A stretch of 64,000 nucleotides of DNA from Kitasatospora aureofaciens. GTDB lineage: Bacteria > Actinomycetota > Actinomycetes > Streptomycetales > Streptomycetaceae. The notes below the pieces were generated by a model, which saw only the letters and a program-made list of their open reading frames with translations, searched no databases and was not told where the DNA came from. The DNA is taken from contig JODU01000001.1 in assembly GCA_000720845.1 (NCBI GenBank), positions 1 to 64,000 on the forward strand, written 5' to 3'. The translations under genes and the position numbers were made by a program. Shown piece after piece: positions 28,514-37,530 of this stretch; positions within the stretch are counted from its first letter, which is position 1; the number at the start of each line of letters is the position of its first letter.

Positions 28514-29641
28514 TCACGCCTCCGGCTTGCGGTGCACCCGCGCGATCCAGTCCGCCGGTTTGGCGATCTCCGACTTGGTGGGGAGCGTGTTGGGCGAGGT
28601 CCAGACGCGGTTGAAGCCGTCCATGCCGCACTCGTCGACGACGGCCCGTACGAACCGTTCGCCGTCCCGGTACTGGCGGAGCTTGGCGTCCAGGCCGAGC
28701 AGCTTGCGCAGCGCCATGTCGAGGCGGGAGGCGCCCTTGGCGCGGCGCTGCTGGAACTTCTCCCGGATCTCGCCGACGCTCGGCACGACCGCGGGTCCGA
28801 CGCCGTCCATCACGAAGTCGGCGTGCCCCTCCAGGAGGGACATCACGGCGGTGAGGCGGCCGAGGACCTCCCGCTGGGCCGGGGTCTGCACCAGTTCGAC
28901 GAGCGAGCGGCCGCCGTCGTCCTCCTCCGCGTCGGGACGGCCCCCGGCGAGGGACTGGGCGGCCTCGCGGACGCGTTCGAGCACGGTCATGGGGTCGACG
29001 TCGGTCTCGGCCAGGAACGACTGGATTTCGCCCTCGAGGTGGTCACGCAGCCAGGGCACGGCGGTGAACTGGGTGCGGTGCGTCTCCTCGTGCAGGGTCA
29101 CCCACAGGCGGAAGTCGTGCGGCTCCACGTCGAGTTCGCGCTCCACGTGCACGATGTTCGGCGCGACCAGGAGCAGCCGTCCGCCGCCGTTCGCGCCGGC
29201 GGGCAGTTCCCGGGTGGCGGGGGCGAACGTCTCGTACTGGCCGAGGACGCGGGAGGACAGGAACGACAGCAGCATGCCCAGCTCCACGCCGGTGACCTTG
29301 CCGCCGACGGCGCCGAGGACCGCGTTGCCCGCGCCGCCGCCGCGCCGCTCCTGCATCTTCTCCAGCAGGGGTTTGAGGATCTCCCGGAACCCGGCGACGT
29401 TGGCCCGGACCCAGCCCGGCCGGTCGACCACCAGGACGGGGGTGTCATGGGTCTCCTCGGTGCCCATCCGGGTGAAGCCGCGGACGTGCTCCTCCGAGGA
29501 CTTGGCATGGCGGCGGAGCTCGGCGACGACGGCCCGGGCCTCGTCGCGGCTCACCTCGGGGCCCGGCCGTACGAGCCGGGTCGCGGTCGCCACCGCGAGG
29601 TTCCAGTCGACCATGCCGGAATTTGCGCCGATGCTCGTCAT
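28514..29641 (-). CDS. Zinc-dependent metalloprotease, DUF2342 family
   Basis: A 375-residue predicted cytosolic metallopeptidase. The zinc motif is HEETH in LWVTLHEETHRTQF, with a downstream EGHADFVMDGVGP that could supply the third ligand. The family is often named F420 biosynthesis-associated protein by gene neighbourhood in mycobacteria, although no F420 gene is in this window. The start ATG is 6 nt after TACCGT, a leaderless layout. A 191-bp gap separates it from tilS downstream. Confidence 0.87.
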   Translation of the reverse strand: MTSIGANSGMVDWNLAVATATRLVRPGPEVSRDEARAVVAELRRHAKSSEEHVRGFTRMGTEETHDTPVLVVDRPGWVRANVAGFREILKPLLEKMQERRGGGAGNAVLGAVGGKVTGVELGMLLSFLSSRVLGQYETFAPATRELPAGANGGGRLLLVAPNIVHVERELDVEPHDFRLWVTLHEETHRTQFTAVPWLRDHLEGEIQSFLAETDVDPMTVLERVREAAQSLAGGRPDAEEDDGGRSLVELVQTPAQREVLGRLTAVMSLLEGHADFVMDGVGPAVVPSVGEIREKFQQRRAKGASRLDMALRKLLGLDAKLRQYRDGERFVRAVVDECGMDGFNRVWTSPNTLPTKSEIAKPADWIARVHRKPEA

Positions 29642-29708
29642 GCGTCAACGGTACGGGAGCGCTGCCGCTGGGGGCAGTCGTGCGGGCGGTGGGTGCGACT
29701 GCCCGCGG

Positions 29709-31310
29709 CTAGGGCGTCCGGGACGCCAACGCCGTCGCCGCTCGGTCCAGGGCCGACTGGGCGGCCCAGGCGTCCGTCGTGTCGTTGGCCAGGAAGGCGA
29801 AGCCCAGGAGGCGGCCGTCGGGGGTGGTCACCGTGCCGGCGAGGGTGTTCACGCCGGTGAGGGTGCCGGTCTTGGCGCGGACGAGCCCCGCTGCTCCGTC
29901 CGTGTAACGGCCGGCCAGGGTGCCGGTGAAGTGGGCGACGGGCAGGCCGGTGAGCACCGGGCGCAGCTGGGGGCGGGCCGGGTCCGCCGCCTCGGCCAGC
30001 AGGGCGGTGAGCAGGTCGGCGCCGATCAGGTCGGTCCGGTCCAGGCCGCTTCCGTCGTGGAACCGCGCGCCCCGCACCGGCAGGCCCAGCTGCTTCAGAC
30101 GGGCGGTGACGGCGGCGCCGGCCCCGTCGAAGTCGGCGCGCTTGCCGGTCGCCACGGCGGTGTGGCGGGCCAGGGCCTCAGCGAGGTCGTTGTCGCTGTT
30201 GGTCAGCATCCGCTCGACGAGGGCCGACAGCGGGGGCGAGGAGACCGCGGCGAGGGTGTCGGCGCGGGCCGTGGCCTTGGAGGGGCCGGGGGCCGACGCG
30301 ACGATGCCGTGCCGCTTCAGGAGGCCGGCGAAGGTGCGGGCGGCGTCGGCGGCCGGGTCGGCCACGCGCGGGGCGGGGCCGCTGGTGGAGTCGTCGGTGC
30401 GGCCCTCGTCGGTCATCAGGGCGGTGACGCGGGCGAGGTTCTCGTTGACCCCGATCGGGTGCATCTCCGTACCGGCGTAGAGCGTCGTGTCGTACGACAG
30501 CGTCACCTTGCGCACGTCGCGCTTCTTCAGGGCGGCGGCGGTCTTCTCGGCGAGGGCGCGCAGGTCGGCGAGGCCGCGGGTGTCCTCGCGCGCGGTGAGG
30601 GTGGGGTCGCCGCCGCCGACCAGGACCAGTTCGCCGGTGTCGGCCTCCAGGGCGGTGCGGGTGGTGAGGCGGTGGTCGGGCCCGAGGGCGGTGAGGGCGG
30701 CGACGGCGGTGGCGATCTTGGTGGTGGAGGCGGGGACGAGCGGGGCACCGACGCCGAGGCCGTACAGGCGCTTGCCGGTGGTGAGGTCGACGACGGCCGC
30801 CGCGCGGCGCCCGCCCAGCGCGGGGTCGTCCTTCAGCAGGGGGTCGAGGAGGCCGGCGAGGTCCTTGTCGCCGGGTGCCGCCTTGACGCCCCCGGGGGTG
30901 GCGGTGCCGCCGAGGCCGGCCAGTACGGCTCCGGCGCTGGGCGCGGGGCGGGGCGAGCCGGACGCCGTACCGGAGGCCCCGGGTCCGCTGCCGTGATCTG
31001 CGCCACCCGTGTGGTCCAGGGCGACGGCCCGGTCCCGCTCGGCCGTACGCTGACCCGTGGAGTCCCAGGGGCCGGCGGCGGTCACCACACCGGCGGCCAG
31101 TGCCAGCCCGGCGGTGGCGGCACCGGCGGTGTACTGCCAGGTCTTCGGCCGCGTGATCCGGGCGAGCTGCGGAGCCGTGGCCCGTGCGGACCGCGCGACC
31201 CGCGGTCCGGCGGTCCTGGCGAAGCGTGCCAGACGGGGACGAACGGCACGCGCGGCCCGCGCCATGTGCGGTCCCGCGGCCCGCCAAGGCCTCAGCTCCG
31301 GCACCGTCAC
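29709..31310 (-). CDS. dacB: D-alanyl-D-alanine carboxypeptidase/endopeptidase (PBP4 type)
   Basis: A peptidoglycan hydrolase of the class C penicillin-binding proteins. The 533-residue product has the serine motif STTK (S195-K198), SDN in TNSDNDLAE, and KTG in RAKTGTLTG. An uncleaved-looking anchor (YTAGAATAGLALAAGVVTAA, about residues 60-80) follows a 55-residue cytosolic stretch rich in repeated Arg-Ala segments. A low-complexity Gly/Ser/Pro linker separates anchor and enzyme. GTG start at 31310. It is divergent from ppa. Confidence 0.94.
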   Translation of the reverse strand: MTVPELRPWRAAGPHMARAARAVRPRLARFARTAGPRVARSARATAPQLARITRPKTWQYTAGAATAGLALAAGVVTAAGPWDSTGQRTAERDRAVALDHTGGADHGSGPGASGTASGSPRPAPSAGAVLAGLGGTATPGGVKAAPGDKDLAGLLDPLLKDDPALGGRRAAAVVDLTTGKRLYGLGVGAPLVPASTTKIATAVAALTALGPDHRLTTRTALEADTGELVLVGGGDPTLTAREDTRGLADLRALAEKTAAALKKRDVRKVTLSYDTTLYAGTEMHPIGVNENLARVTALMTDEGRTDDSTSGPAPRVADPAADAARTFAGLLKRHGIVASAPGPSKATARADTLAAVSSPPLSALVERMLTNSDNDLAEALARHTAVATGKRADFDGAGAAVTARLKQLGLPVRGARFHDGSGLDRTDLIGADLLTALLAEAADPARPQLRPVLTGLPVAHFTGTLAGRYTDGAAGLVRAKTGTLTGVNTLAGTVTTPDGRLLGFAFLANDTTDAWAAQSALDRAATALASRTP

Positions 31311-31389
31311 CAGCCCCTTTCGCGATCACACACCTGCGTGAGGGACACTTAACCACCAGAACTATGTGCTGATCATGGAGGAGCGTCCG

Positions 31390-31881
31390 GTGGAGTTCGA
31401 CGTCACGATCGAGATCCCGAAGGGTTCGCGGAACAAGTACGAGGTGGACCACGAGACCGGTCGTATCCGCCTGGACCGCCGACTGTTCACCTCGACCGCC
31501 TACCCGACCGACTACGGCTTCGTCGAGAACACCCTCGGCGAGGACGGCGACCCGCTGGACGCGCTGGTCATCCTGGACGAGCCGACCTTCCCGGGCTGCC
31601 TCATCCGCTGCCGCGCGATCGGCATGTTCCGGATGACGGACGAGGCCGGCGGCGACGACAAGCTGCTGTGCGTGCCGTCGACCGACCCGCGTGTGGAGCA
31701 CCTGCGTGACATCCACCACGTCTCGGAGTTCGACCGCCTGGAGATCCAGCACTTCTTCGAGGTCTACAAGGACCTGGAGCCCGGCAAGTCCGTCGAGGGC
31801 GCCGACTGGGTGGGCCGCACCGACGCCGAGGCCGAGATCGAGCGGTCGTACAAGCGCTTCAAGGACCAGGGCGGCCACTGA
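31390..31881 (+). CDS. ppa: Inorganic pyrophosphatase
   Basis: Hydrolyses pyrophosphate and so drives biosynthesis. The 163-residue soluble family I enzyme shows KYEVDHETGRI, DYGFVENT and the metal-binding DGDPLDALV with its aspartates. GTG at 31390 is fixed by GGAGGAG 6 nt upstream; the ATG at 31375 would overlap that site. A strong terminator follows the stop. Confidence 0.96.
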   Translation: MEFDVTIEIPKGSRNKYEVDHETGRIRLDRRLFTSTAYPTDYGFVENTLGEDGDPLDALVILDEPTFPGCLIRCRAIGMFRMTDEAGGDDKLLCVPSTDPRVEHLRDIHHVSEFDRLEIQHFFEVYKDLEPGKSVEGADWVGRTDAEAEIERSYKRFKDQGGH

Positions 31882-31898
31882 TCAGGCGCCCCTCCCGT

Positions 31899-31930
31899 AA
31901 CGGGCCGCACGCACACGCGTGCGGCCCGTT
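31899..31930. terminator. Terminator of ppa
   Basis: AACGGGCCGCACGC and GCGTGCGGCCCGTT form a perfect 14-bp stem with a 4-nt ACAC loop, followed by a T-rich TGCGTTTG. Confidence 0.88.
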
Positions 31931-31994
31931 TGCGTTTGAGTGGCCATACTGAGGTCATGAGGAGGGTGAGTTCGTACCAGGGAGCGTTGCGCAG

Positions 31995-33701
31995 GTGACG
32001 GAGGAGGACCCCAAGCCGCAGCCGGACGAGGCCCGCAGTGCCTTCCGGCAGCCCGGTGGCATCACGGCGTCGATCGACGGCGAGTCGTCGACGACGTCCG
32101 AGTTCGAGATCCCGCAGGGACTCGCCGTCCCCCGGCACACCGCCACCGAGTCCGAGACGACCTCGGAGTTCTCGCTCCCCGACGGCCTGGAGGCGCCGGC
32201 CGCCACGTCCGCGGACGCCGAGGGCTCGGCGTTCACCATGCCGAGCACCCACAGCGCCTGGTCAGCACCGGCCGCCTTCACCCCGGCGAGCGGTTTCCCG
32301 GCGGTGAACCTGACGGACGTGCCCTGGCAGGACCGGATGCGCGCCATGCTGCGCATGCCGGTGGCCGAGCGGCCCGCGCCCGAGCCCTCGCAGAAGCACG
32401 ACGACGAGACCGGCCCCGCCGTGCCGCGCGTGCTGGACCTGACGCTGCGTATCGGGGAGCTGCTGCTGGCGGGCGGTGAGGGGGCCGAGGACGTGGAGGC
32501 GGCCATGTTCGCCGTCTGCCGGTCCTACGGCCTGGACCGCTGCGAGCCCAACGTCACCTTCACCCTGCTGTCGATCTCCCACCAGCCGTCCCTGGTCGAG
32601 GACCCGGTGACGGCCTCGCGCACGGTACGCCGCCGGGGTACGGACTACACCCGCCTCGCGGCCGTCTTCCAGCTGGTGGACGACCTCAGCGACCCCGAGA
32701 CGAACATCTCGCTGGAGGAGGCCTACCGGCGCCTCGCGGAGATCCGCCGCAACCGGCACCCGTACCCCACCTGGGTGCTGACCACGGCGAGCGGTGCGCT
32801 CGCGGGCGGGGCCTCGCTGCTGGTCGGCGGTGACGTGATCGTGTTCTTCGCGGCGATGTTCGGCGCGATGCTCGGCGACCGGCTGGCGTGGCTGTGCGCG
32901 GGGCGCGGGCTGCCCGAGTTCTACCAGTTCGCGGTGGCCGCGATGCCGCCGGCCGCGATCGGCATCGCGCTGACGCTGACCCACGTCGACGTGAAGGCGT
33001 CCGCGGTCATCACCGGTGGGCTGTTCGCGCTGCTGCCCGGACGGGCGCTGGTCGCGGGCGTACAGGACGGCCTGACCGGCTTCTACATCACCGCGGCGGC
33101 ACGCCTGCTGGAGGTCATGTACTTCTTCGTCAGCATCGTCGCCGGGGTGCTGGTGGTGCTGTACTTCGGCGTCCAGCTGGGCGCCAAGCTCAACCCGGAC
33201 GCCGCGCTGGGCACGGGCGACGAACCGTTCGTGCAGATCTTCGCCTCGATGCTGCTGTCGCTGGCCTTCGCGATCCTGCTCCAGCAGGAACGCTCCACCG
33301 TGCTGGCGGTCACCCTGAACGGCGGCGTCGCCTGGTGCGTGTACGGCGCCATGCGCTACGCCGGCGACATCTCACCGGTGGCCTCCACGGCCGCCGCGGC
33401 GGGGCTGGTGGGCCTGTTCGGGCAGCTGATGTCCCGGTACCGGTTCGCCTCGGCGCTGCCGTACACGACCGCGGCGATCGGGCCGCTGCTGCCCGGTTCG
33501 GCGACGTACTTCGGTCTGCTGGCGATCGCGCAGAGCGAGGTGGACGCGGGGCTGCTGTCGCTGTCCAAGGCGGTGGCGCTGGCGATGGCCATCGCGATCG
33601 GGGTGAACCTGGGCGGGGAGATCTCGCGGCTGTTCCTGAAGGTGCCCGGCGCCGCGAGTGCGGCGGGACGCCGGGCGGCCAAGCGGACGCGGGGGTTCTA
33701 G
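31995..33701 (+). CDS. Threonine/serine exporter family protein (ThrE)
   Basis: A 568-residue membrane protein. The first ~150 residues are soluble and contain three short related units (SEFEIPQGLAVP, SEFSLPDGLEAP, SAFTMPST). Then come the ThrE domain, LTLRIGELLLAGGEGAEDVEAAM, and about ten transmembrane helices, including the C-terminal ThrE_2 half (GLFGQLMSRYRFASALPYTTAAIGPLLPGS). Such proteins export threonine and serine in corynebacteria; the substrate here is not shown. GTG at 31995. Its stop overlaps the convergent dedA stop by 4 bp. Confidence 0.88.
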   Translation: MTEEDPKPQPDEARSAFRQPGGITASIDGESSTTSEFEIPQGLAVPRHTATESETTSEFSLPDGLEAPAATSADAEGSAFTMPSTHSAWSAPAAFTPASGFPAVNLTDVPWQDRMRAMLRMPVAERPAPEPSQKHDDETGPAVPRVLDLTLRIGELLLAGGEGAEDVEAAMFAVCRSYGLDRCEPNVTFTLLSISHQPSLVEDPVTASRTVRRRGTDYTRLAAVFQLVDDLSDPETNISLEEAYRRLAEIRRNRHPYPTWVLTTASGALAGGASLLVGGDVIVFFAAMFGAMLGDRLAWLCAGRGLPEFYQFAVAAMPPAAIGIALTLTHVDVKASAVITGGLFALLPGRALVAGVQDGLTGFYITAAARLLEVMYFFVSIVAGVLVVLYFGVQLGAKLNPDAALGTGDEPFVQIFASMLLSLAFAILLQQERSTVLAVTLNGGVAWCVYGAMRYAGDISPVASTAAAAGLVGLFGQLMSRYRFASALPYTTAAIGPLLPGSATYFGLLAIAQSEVDAGLLSLSKAVALAMAIAIGVNLGGEISRLFLKVPGAASAAGRRAAKRTRGF

Positions 33702-34576
33702 CGGCCCTGGTCGTACGGGTACTGGTCGCCGTACTGCTGAGGCTGGTCGCCGTAGCCCTGCGGGTACTGCTGGGCATACGGCTGCTGCGGGGGCTGCTGG
33801 CCGCCGTAGGGCTGGTTGCCGTAGCCCTGGTCGTACTGCTGCTGCGGCTGGTCGTACGGGTCCACCCGGCGGAGCTGGGTCGTGGCGTCGTCCATGACCG
33901 GGTACGGGGGCTGGGGCTGGTGGGCCGCCGGCGGGGTCGGTGCGGCCGCGGCGGCGCGCTGCTTCTTCTTGCGCTCGCGCAGGTACTCGACGGCGATCGG
34001 GACGACGGACACCAGGACGATCAGGACGAGGATGGCCTCGACGTTGGTCCGGATGAACTCGATCTGGCCGAGCCAGTAGCCCGCGAGGGTGACGCCGGTG
34101 CCCCAGGTTACGCCGCCGATCACGTTGTACGTGAGGAAGGTGCGGTACTTCATGCGGCCGGCGCCCGCCACGATGGGGGCGAAGGTGCGCACGATGGGCA
34201 CGAAGCGGGCCAGGACGATCGCCTTGGGGCCGTACTTGTCCATGAACTCGTGCGCCTTCTCCAGGTTCTCCTGTTTGAAGAGCTTGGAGTTGGGGCGGCT
34301 GAAGAGCCTCGGGCCAAAGAACTTGCCGATCATGTAACCGACTTGGTCGCCGAGGACGGCGGCGGCCACGATCAGGGTGCACACCAGCCACAGCGGCTGG
34401 CTGATGAACTCGCCCTGGGCGACGAACAGGCCCGCGGTGAACAGCAGCGAGTCGCCGGGCAGGAACGCGAAGAGTCCTGACTCGGCGAAGACGATGAGCA
34501 GGATGCCGGGCAGACTGAACGTCTCGATCAGGTAGTCCGGGCTGATCCACTCGGGACCGAGCGCAAGGGTGGTCAC
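33698..34576 (-). CDS. DedA family membrane protein with Q/Y-rich tail
   Basis: A 292-residue DedA/SNARE-associated protein. The membrane part has FAFLPGDSLLFTAG, GDQVGYMIGKFFG and the family motif RFVPIVRTFAPIVAG, all typical of DedA proteins, which flip lipids or carry undecaprenyl phosphate. After a basic RERKKK stretch the last 80 residues are Gln/Tyr/Pro/Gly-rich repeats (QPQQQYDQGYGNQPYGGQQ and so on), disordered and cytosolic. GTG at 34576 has AGGAG 10 nt upstream. The tail is unlike E. coli DedA. Confidence 0.9.
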   Translation of the reverse strand: MTTLALGPEWISPDYLIETFSLPGILLIVFAESGLFAFLPGDSLLFTAGLFVAQGEFISQPLWLVCTLIVAAAVLGDQVGYMIGKFFGPRLFSRPNSKLFKQENLEKAHEFMDKYGPKAIVLARFVPIVRTFAPIVAGAGRMKYRTFLTYNVIGGVTWGTGVTLAGYWLGQIEFIRTNVEAILVLIVLVSVVPIAVEYLRERKKKQRAAAAAPTPPAAHQPQPPYPVMDDATTQLRRVDPYDQPQQQYDQGYGNQPYGGQQPPQQPYAQQYPQGYGDQPQQYGDQYPYDQGR

Positions 34577-34711
34577 GGGATTGTGGCTCCTGCTGCTGGG
34601 GGGAGGCGGGCTGGACCTGGCTGCCCAAACGTACAACGCAGCCGCGGGGTCCCAGGTTCCACGGGGCTTCTTGGGGTGCACTGTGACGTTCCGCGGGGAA
34701 ACCTGGGAACC

Positions 34712-35077
34712 ATGGGTATTGAAGAATACGGCGGCGGCCAGGGTCCGCAGCCCGACGTGCTCGTGGTGACCACGAACGATCTGCCGGGACACCGCGTGCA
34801 GGAGGTGCTCGGGGAGGTCTTCGGGCTGACCGTGCGCTCCCGGCACCTGGGGAGCCAGATCGGTGCCGGGCTGAAGTCGCTGGTCGGCGGTGAGCTGCGC
34901 GGCCTCACCAAGACGCTGGTCGAGACCCGCAACCAGGCGATGGAGCGGCTGGTCGAGCAGGCACGCGCGCGCGGGGCCAACGCGGTGCTGTCCTTCCGCT
35001 TCGACGTGACGGAGGCGGCGGACGTGGGCACCGAGGTGTGCGCGTACGGCACGGCGGTGGTCGTGACCCGGGAGTGA
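34712..35077 (+). CDS. YbjQ/UPF0145 family protein
   Basis: A 121-residue soluble protein. VLVVTTNDLPGHRVQEVLGEVFGLTVRS, then a helical RNQAMERLVEQARARGANAVLSFRFDV, match the UPF0145 fold, which forms homopentamers in solved relatives. No catalytic residues are known. ATG at 34712 lies 7 nt after AAACCT, possibly leaderless. The stop codon is inside the loop of a perfect hairpin shared with tipA. Confidence 0.85.
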   Translation: MGIEEYGGGQGPQPDVLVVTTNDLPGHRVQEVLGEVFGLTVRSRHLGSQIGAGLKSLVGGELRGLTKTLVETRNQAMERLVEQARARGANAVLSFRFDVTEAADVGTEVCAYGTAVVVTRE

Positions 35078-35098
35078 GACCCGGGTCACGACCACCGC
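35054..35098. terminator. 19-bp perfect bidirectional terminator between ybjQ-like gene and tipA
   Basis: Arms 35054-35072 (GCGGTGGTCGTGACCCGGG) and 35080-35098 are exact reverse complements with a 7-nt loop that contains the ybjQ-like stop codon. The tipA stop starts at 35099, so it serves both converging genes. Confidence 0.87.
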
Positions 35099-35860
35099 TC
35101 AGGCGGTGTGCCGGACGGCGTTGGCGAGGATCGCGTCGCGCATGTAGGCGGCGAGGCCCGGCTTGGCCGCGTCGATGTTCCGCGTGAAACGTTCGTCGGA
35201 CACGTACATCTCCCCCAGGCAGGTGTGCATCTCGTACCCGCAGTCGTAGTGGTTGCGGACGATGCCCTGCCGGTGGTCCTCGGCCACGTCCATGGCCCCC
35301 TCGGAGTCGGCGGGCTCACCCGCGTCCATCAGGGCGACGAAACGCCGGGTGAGCTCGTCGGCCTCGTCCTGGATGCGCTGCCAGTCCTCCTTGGTGTAGG
35401 AGGCGGTCTTCTCCTTGGACTGGCGGTAGGCGTCGGTGTCGCCCCAGCGCTCCTGGACCTCCTCCTCGTACTGGTCGGGGTCGAAGTCGCCGAAGACCTC
35501 GAACTTCTCCTCGGGCGTGAGGTTGATTCCCATGCTGCGTGCCTCCATGGCCTGCTCCACGGCCGCCGCCATCTTGCGCAGCTTCTCGATCCGGGCGGTC
35601 AGCAGCTCGTGCTGGCGGCGCAGGTGCGCGCGCGGGTCCGCGGCCGGGTCGTCGAGCAGGGCGGCGACCTCGTCGAGCGGGAAGCCCAGCTCCCGGTAGA
35701 ACAGGATCTGCTGCAGCCGGTCGAGGTCGGCGTCGCTGTAGCGCCGGTGGCCCGCGTGGCTGCGCTCGCTGGGTACGAGCAGGCCGATGTCGTCGTAGTG
35801 GTGCAGCGTGCGCACCGTCACTGCGGCGAAGCCGGCCACCTGTCCCACGGAGTAGCTCAC
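35099..35860 (-). CDS. tipA: Thiostrepton-induced MerR-family activator TipAL
   Basis: A 253-residue regulator. Residues 1-~75 are a MerR winged helix (VGQVAGFAAVTVRTLHHYDD), followed by a coiled-coil linker. The C-terminal TipAS domain binds thiopeptide antibiotics. Met110 in SMGINLTPEEKFE is the internal start of the separate TipAS product, and Cys207 and Cys214, which react with the drug, are both present (YDCGYEMHTC). GTG at 35860 has AGGAG 5 nt upstream. It activates its own promoter. Confidence 0.96.
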   Translation of the reverse strand: MSYSVGQVAGFAAVTVRTLHHYDDIGLLVPSERSHAGHRRYSDADLDRLQQILFYRELGFPLDEVAALLDDPAADPRAHLRRQHELLTARIEKLRKMAAAVEQAMEARSMGINLTPEEKFEVFGDFDPDQYEEEVQERWGDTDAYRQSKEKTASYTKEDWQRIQDEADELTRRFVALMDAGEPADSEGAMDVAEDHRQGIVRNHYDCGYEMHTCLGEMYVSDERFTRNIDAAKPGLAAYMRDAILANAVRHTA

Positions 35861-35886
35861 TTCCGCTCCTTTCTCTGCCGCCCTCC

Positions 35887-35917
35887 ACGCTGCCGCCTCA
35901 CGCGACGTGAGGTGCAA
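35887..35917 (-). promoter_or_regulatory. tipA promoter and TipAL operator
   Basis: On the minus strand: TTGCAC (-35), 19 bp, then CAGCGT (-10). The overlong 19-bp spacer is typical of MerR-activated promoters. The palindrome CCTCACG-N3-CGTGAGG (35896-35912) lies in the spacer, where TipAL binds. Confidence 0.85.
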
Positions 35918-35992
35918 GCCCGGTGCCGTCCGGGGGCGCGCCCGGCCCGTCCCCGGGTGCGGGACACCGGACCCCGGCCTACCGTCGGTCGC

Positions 35993-37420
35993 ATGTCACT
36001 GCACAAGGGTCCCCGCCCGCCCCACGACGACGACCGCGGCCGGCGCCGGCTCGCCGTGAACCCCTTCCACGCGGCGGCGAACCCGCTCGGCGGCATGACC
36101 GAGGCCCCGCCCTCCCACCGGCTGCCGGACTCCCCGCTGCCGCCGGAGAGCGCGTACCGGCTGGTCCACGACGAGCTGATGCTGGACGGCAACGCCCGGC
36201 TGAACCTGGCCACCTTCGTCACCACCTGGATGGAGCCGCAGGCCGGGGTGCTGATGAGTGAGTGCCGGGACAAGAACATGATCGACAAGGACGAGTACCC
36301 GCGCACCGCCGAGCTGGAGCGGCGCTGCGTGGCGATGCTCGCCGACCTGTGGCACGCCCCCGATCCGTCGGCGGTCGTGGGCTGCTCGACGACCGGGTCG
36401 AGCGAGGCGTGCATGCTGGCGGGCATGGCGCTGAAGCGGCGCTGGGCGATCCGCAACGCCGGCCGGTACCCATCGAAGGACGTGCGGCCCAATCTGGTGA
36501 TGGGCGTGAACGTCCAGGTCTGCTGGGACAAGTTCTGCAACTTCTGGGAGGTGGAGGCCCGCCAGGTCCCGATGGAGGGCGACCGCTTCCACCTCGATCC
36601 GCAGGCCGCCGTCGAGCTGTGCGACGAGAACACCATCGGGGTCGTCGGCATCCTCGGCTCCACCTTCGACGGTTCCTACGAGCCGATCGCCGACCTGTGC
36701 GCCGCCCTGGACGCCCTCCAGGAGCGGACCGGACTCGACATCCCGGTGCACGTCGACGGGGCCTCCGGCGGCATGGTCGCGCCCTTCCTGGACGAGGACC
36801 TGGCGTGGGACTTCCGGCTGCCGCGGGTCGCCTCGATCAACACCTCGGGGCACAAGTACGGGCTGGTCTACCCCGGAGTGGGCTGGGCGCTGTGGCGGGA
36901 CGCGGAGGCGCTTCCGGAGGAGCTGGTGTTCCGGGTCAACTACCTTGGCGGCGACATGCCCACCTTCGCGCTGAACTTCTCCCGGCCCGGCGCGCAGGTG
37001 GTCGCGCAGTACTACACGTTCCTGCGGTTGGGCCGCGAGGGGTACCGGGCCGTGCAGCAGTCCGCGCGGGACATCGCGGGCTCGATCGCCGACCGGGTGG
37101 CGGCGCTCGGCGACTTCCGGCTGCTGACGCGCGGCGACCAGCTGCCCGTGTTCGCCTTCACGACGGCCGACGACGTGACGGCGTACGACGTCTTCGACGT
37201 GTCCCGGCGGCTGCGCGAGGGCGGCTGGCTGGTGCCGGCGTACACCTTCCCGCCGAACCGCGAGGACCTCTCCGTGCTGCGGGTGGTGTGCCGCAACGGC
37301 TTCTCGACCGACATGGCGGACCTGCTCCTGGCCGACCTGGAGCGCCTGCTGCCTGAGCTGCGCCGCCAGTCGGGCCCCCTGACCCGGGACAAGGCGGCGG
37401 CGACCGGGTTCCACCACTGA
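35993..37420 (+). CDS. gadB: Glutamate decarboxylase-like PLP enzyme
   Basis: A 475-residue group II decarboxylase. The features match bacterial GadB: CSTTGSSEACMLAGMALKRRW, HVDGASGGMVAPF with the PLP-contacting Asp, and the Schiff-base lysine in SINTSGHKYGLVYPG. The expected reaction is glutamate to GABA and CO2. No antiporter gene (GadC) is nearby, so a role in acid resistance is not shown. ATG at 35993 is preceded by TACCGT 7 nt upstream. It is divergent from tipA across 132 bp. Confidence 0.92.
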   Translation: MSLHKGPRPPHDDDRGRRRLAVNPFHAAANPLGGMTEAPPSHRLPDSPLPPESAYRLVHDELMLDGNARLNLATFVTTWMEPQAGVLMSECRDKNMIDKDEYPRTAELERRCVAMLADLWHAPDPSAVVGCSTTGSSEACMLAGMALKRRWAIRNAGRYPSKDVRPNLVMGVNVQVCWDKFCNFWEVEARQVPMEGDRFHLDPQAAVELCDENTIGVVGILGSTFDGSYEPIADLCAALDALQERTGLDIPVHVDGASGGMVAPFLDEDLAWDFRLPRVASINTSGHKYGLVYPGVGWALWRDAEALPEELVFRVNYLGGDMPTFALNFSRPGAQVVAQYYTFLRLGREGYRAVQQSARDIAGSIADRVAALGDFRLLTRGDQLPVFAFTTADDVTAYDVFDVSRRLREGGWLVPAYTFPPNREDLSVLRVVCRNGFSTDMADLLLADLERLLPELRRQSGPLTRDKAAATGFHH

Positions 37421-37498
37421 CCCCTCTCCCGCCCTCTCCTTCGCGTCAGCCCGGCCGACGTGCGCGCGTAGGCGGATCTGTACGTCGGTGCGGGCGAC

Positions 37499-37517
37499 CG
37501 GGGGCCGCCCGCCCCCG
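37499..37517. terminator. Short hairpin between gadB-like gene and PadR gene
   Basis: CGGGGGC and GCCCCCG form a 7-bp GC stem with a 5-nt loop in the space between two converging genes. Confidence 0.5.
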
Positions 37518-37530
37518 AAGGCTGGGCCGC

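Noticed and set aside
28458..31352. A 964-residue plus-strand frame opposite the metalloprotease and dacB
   Set aside because: Codon-position GC bias fits the minus-strand genes, and HEETH, STTK and KTG motifs confirm them.
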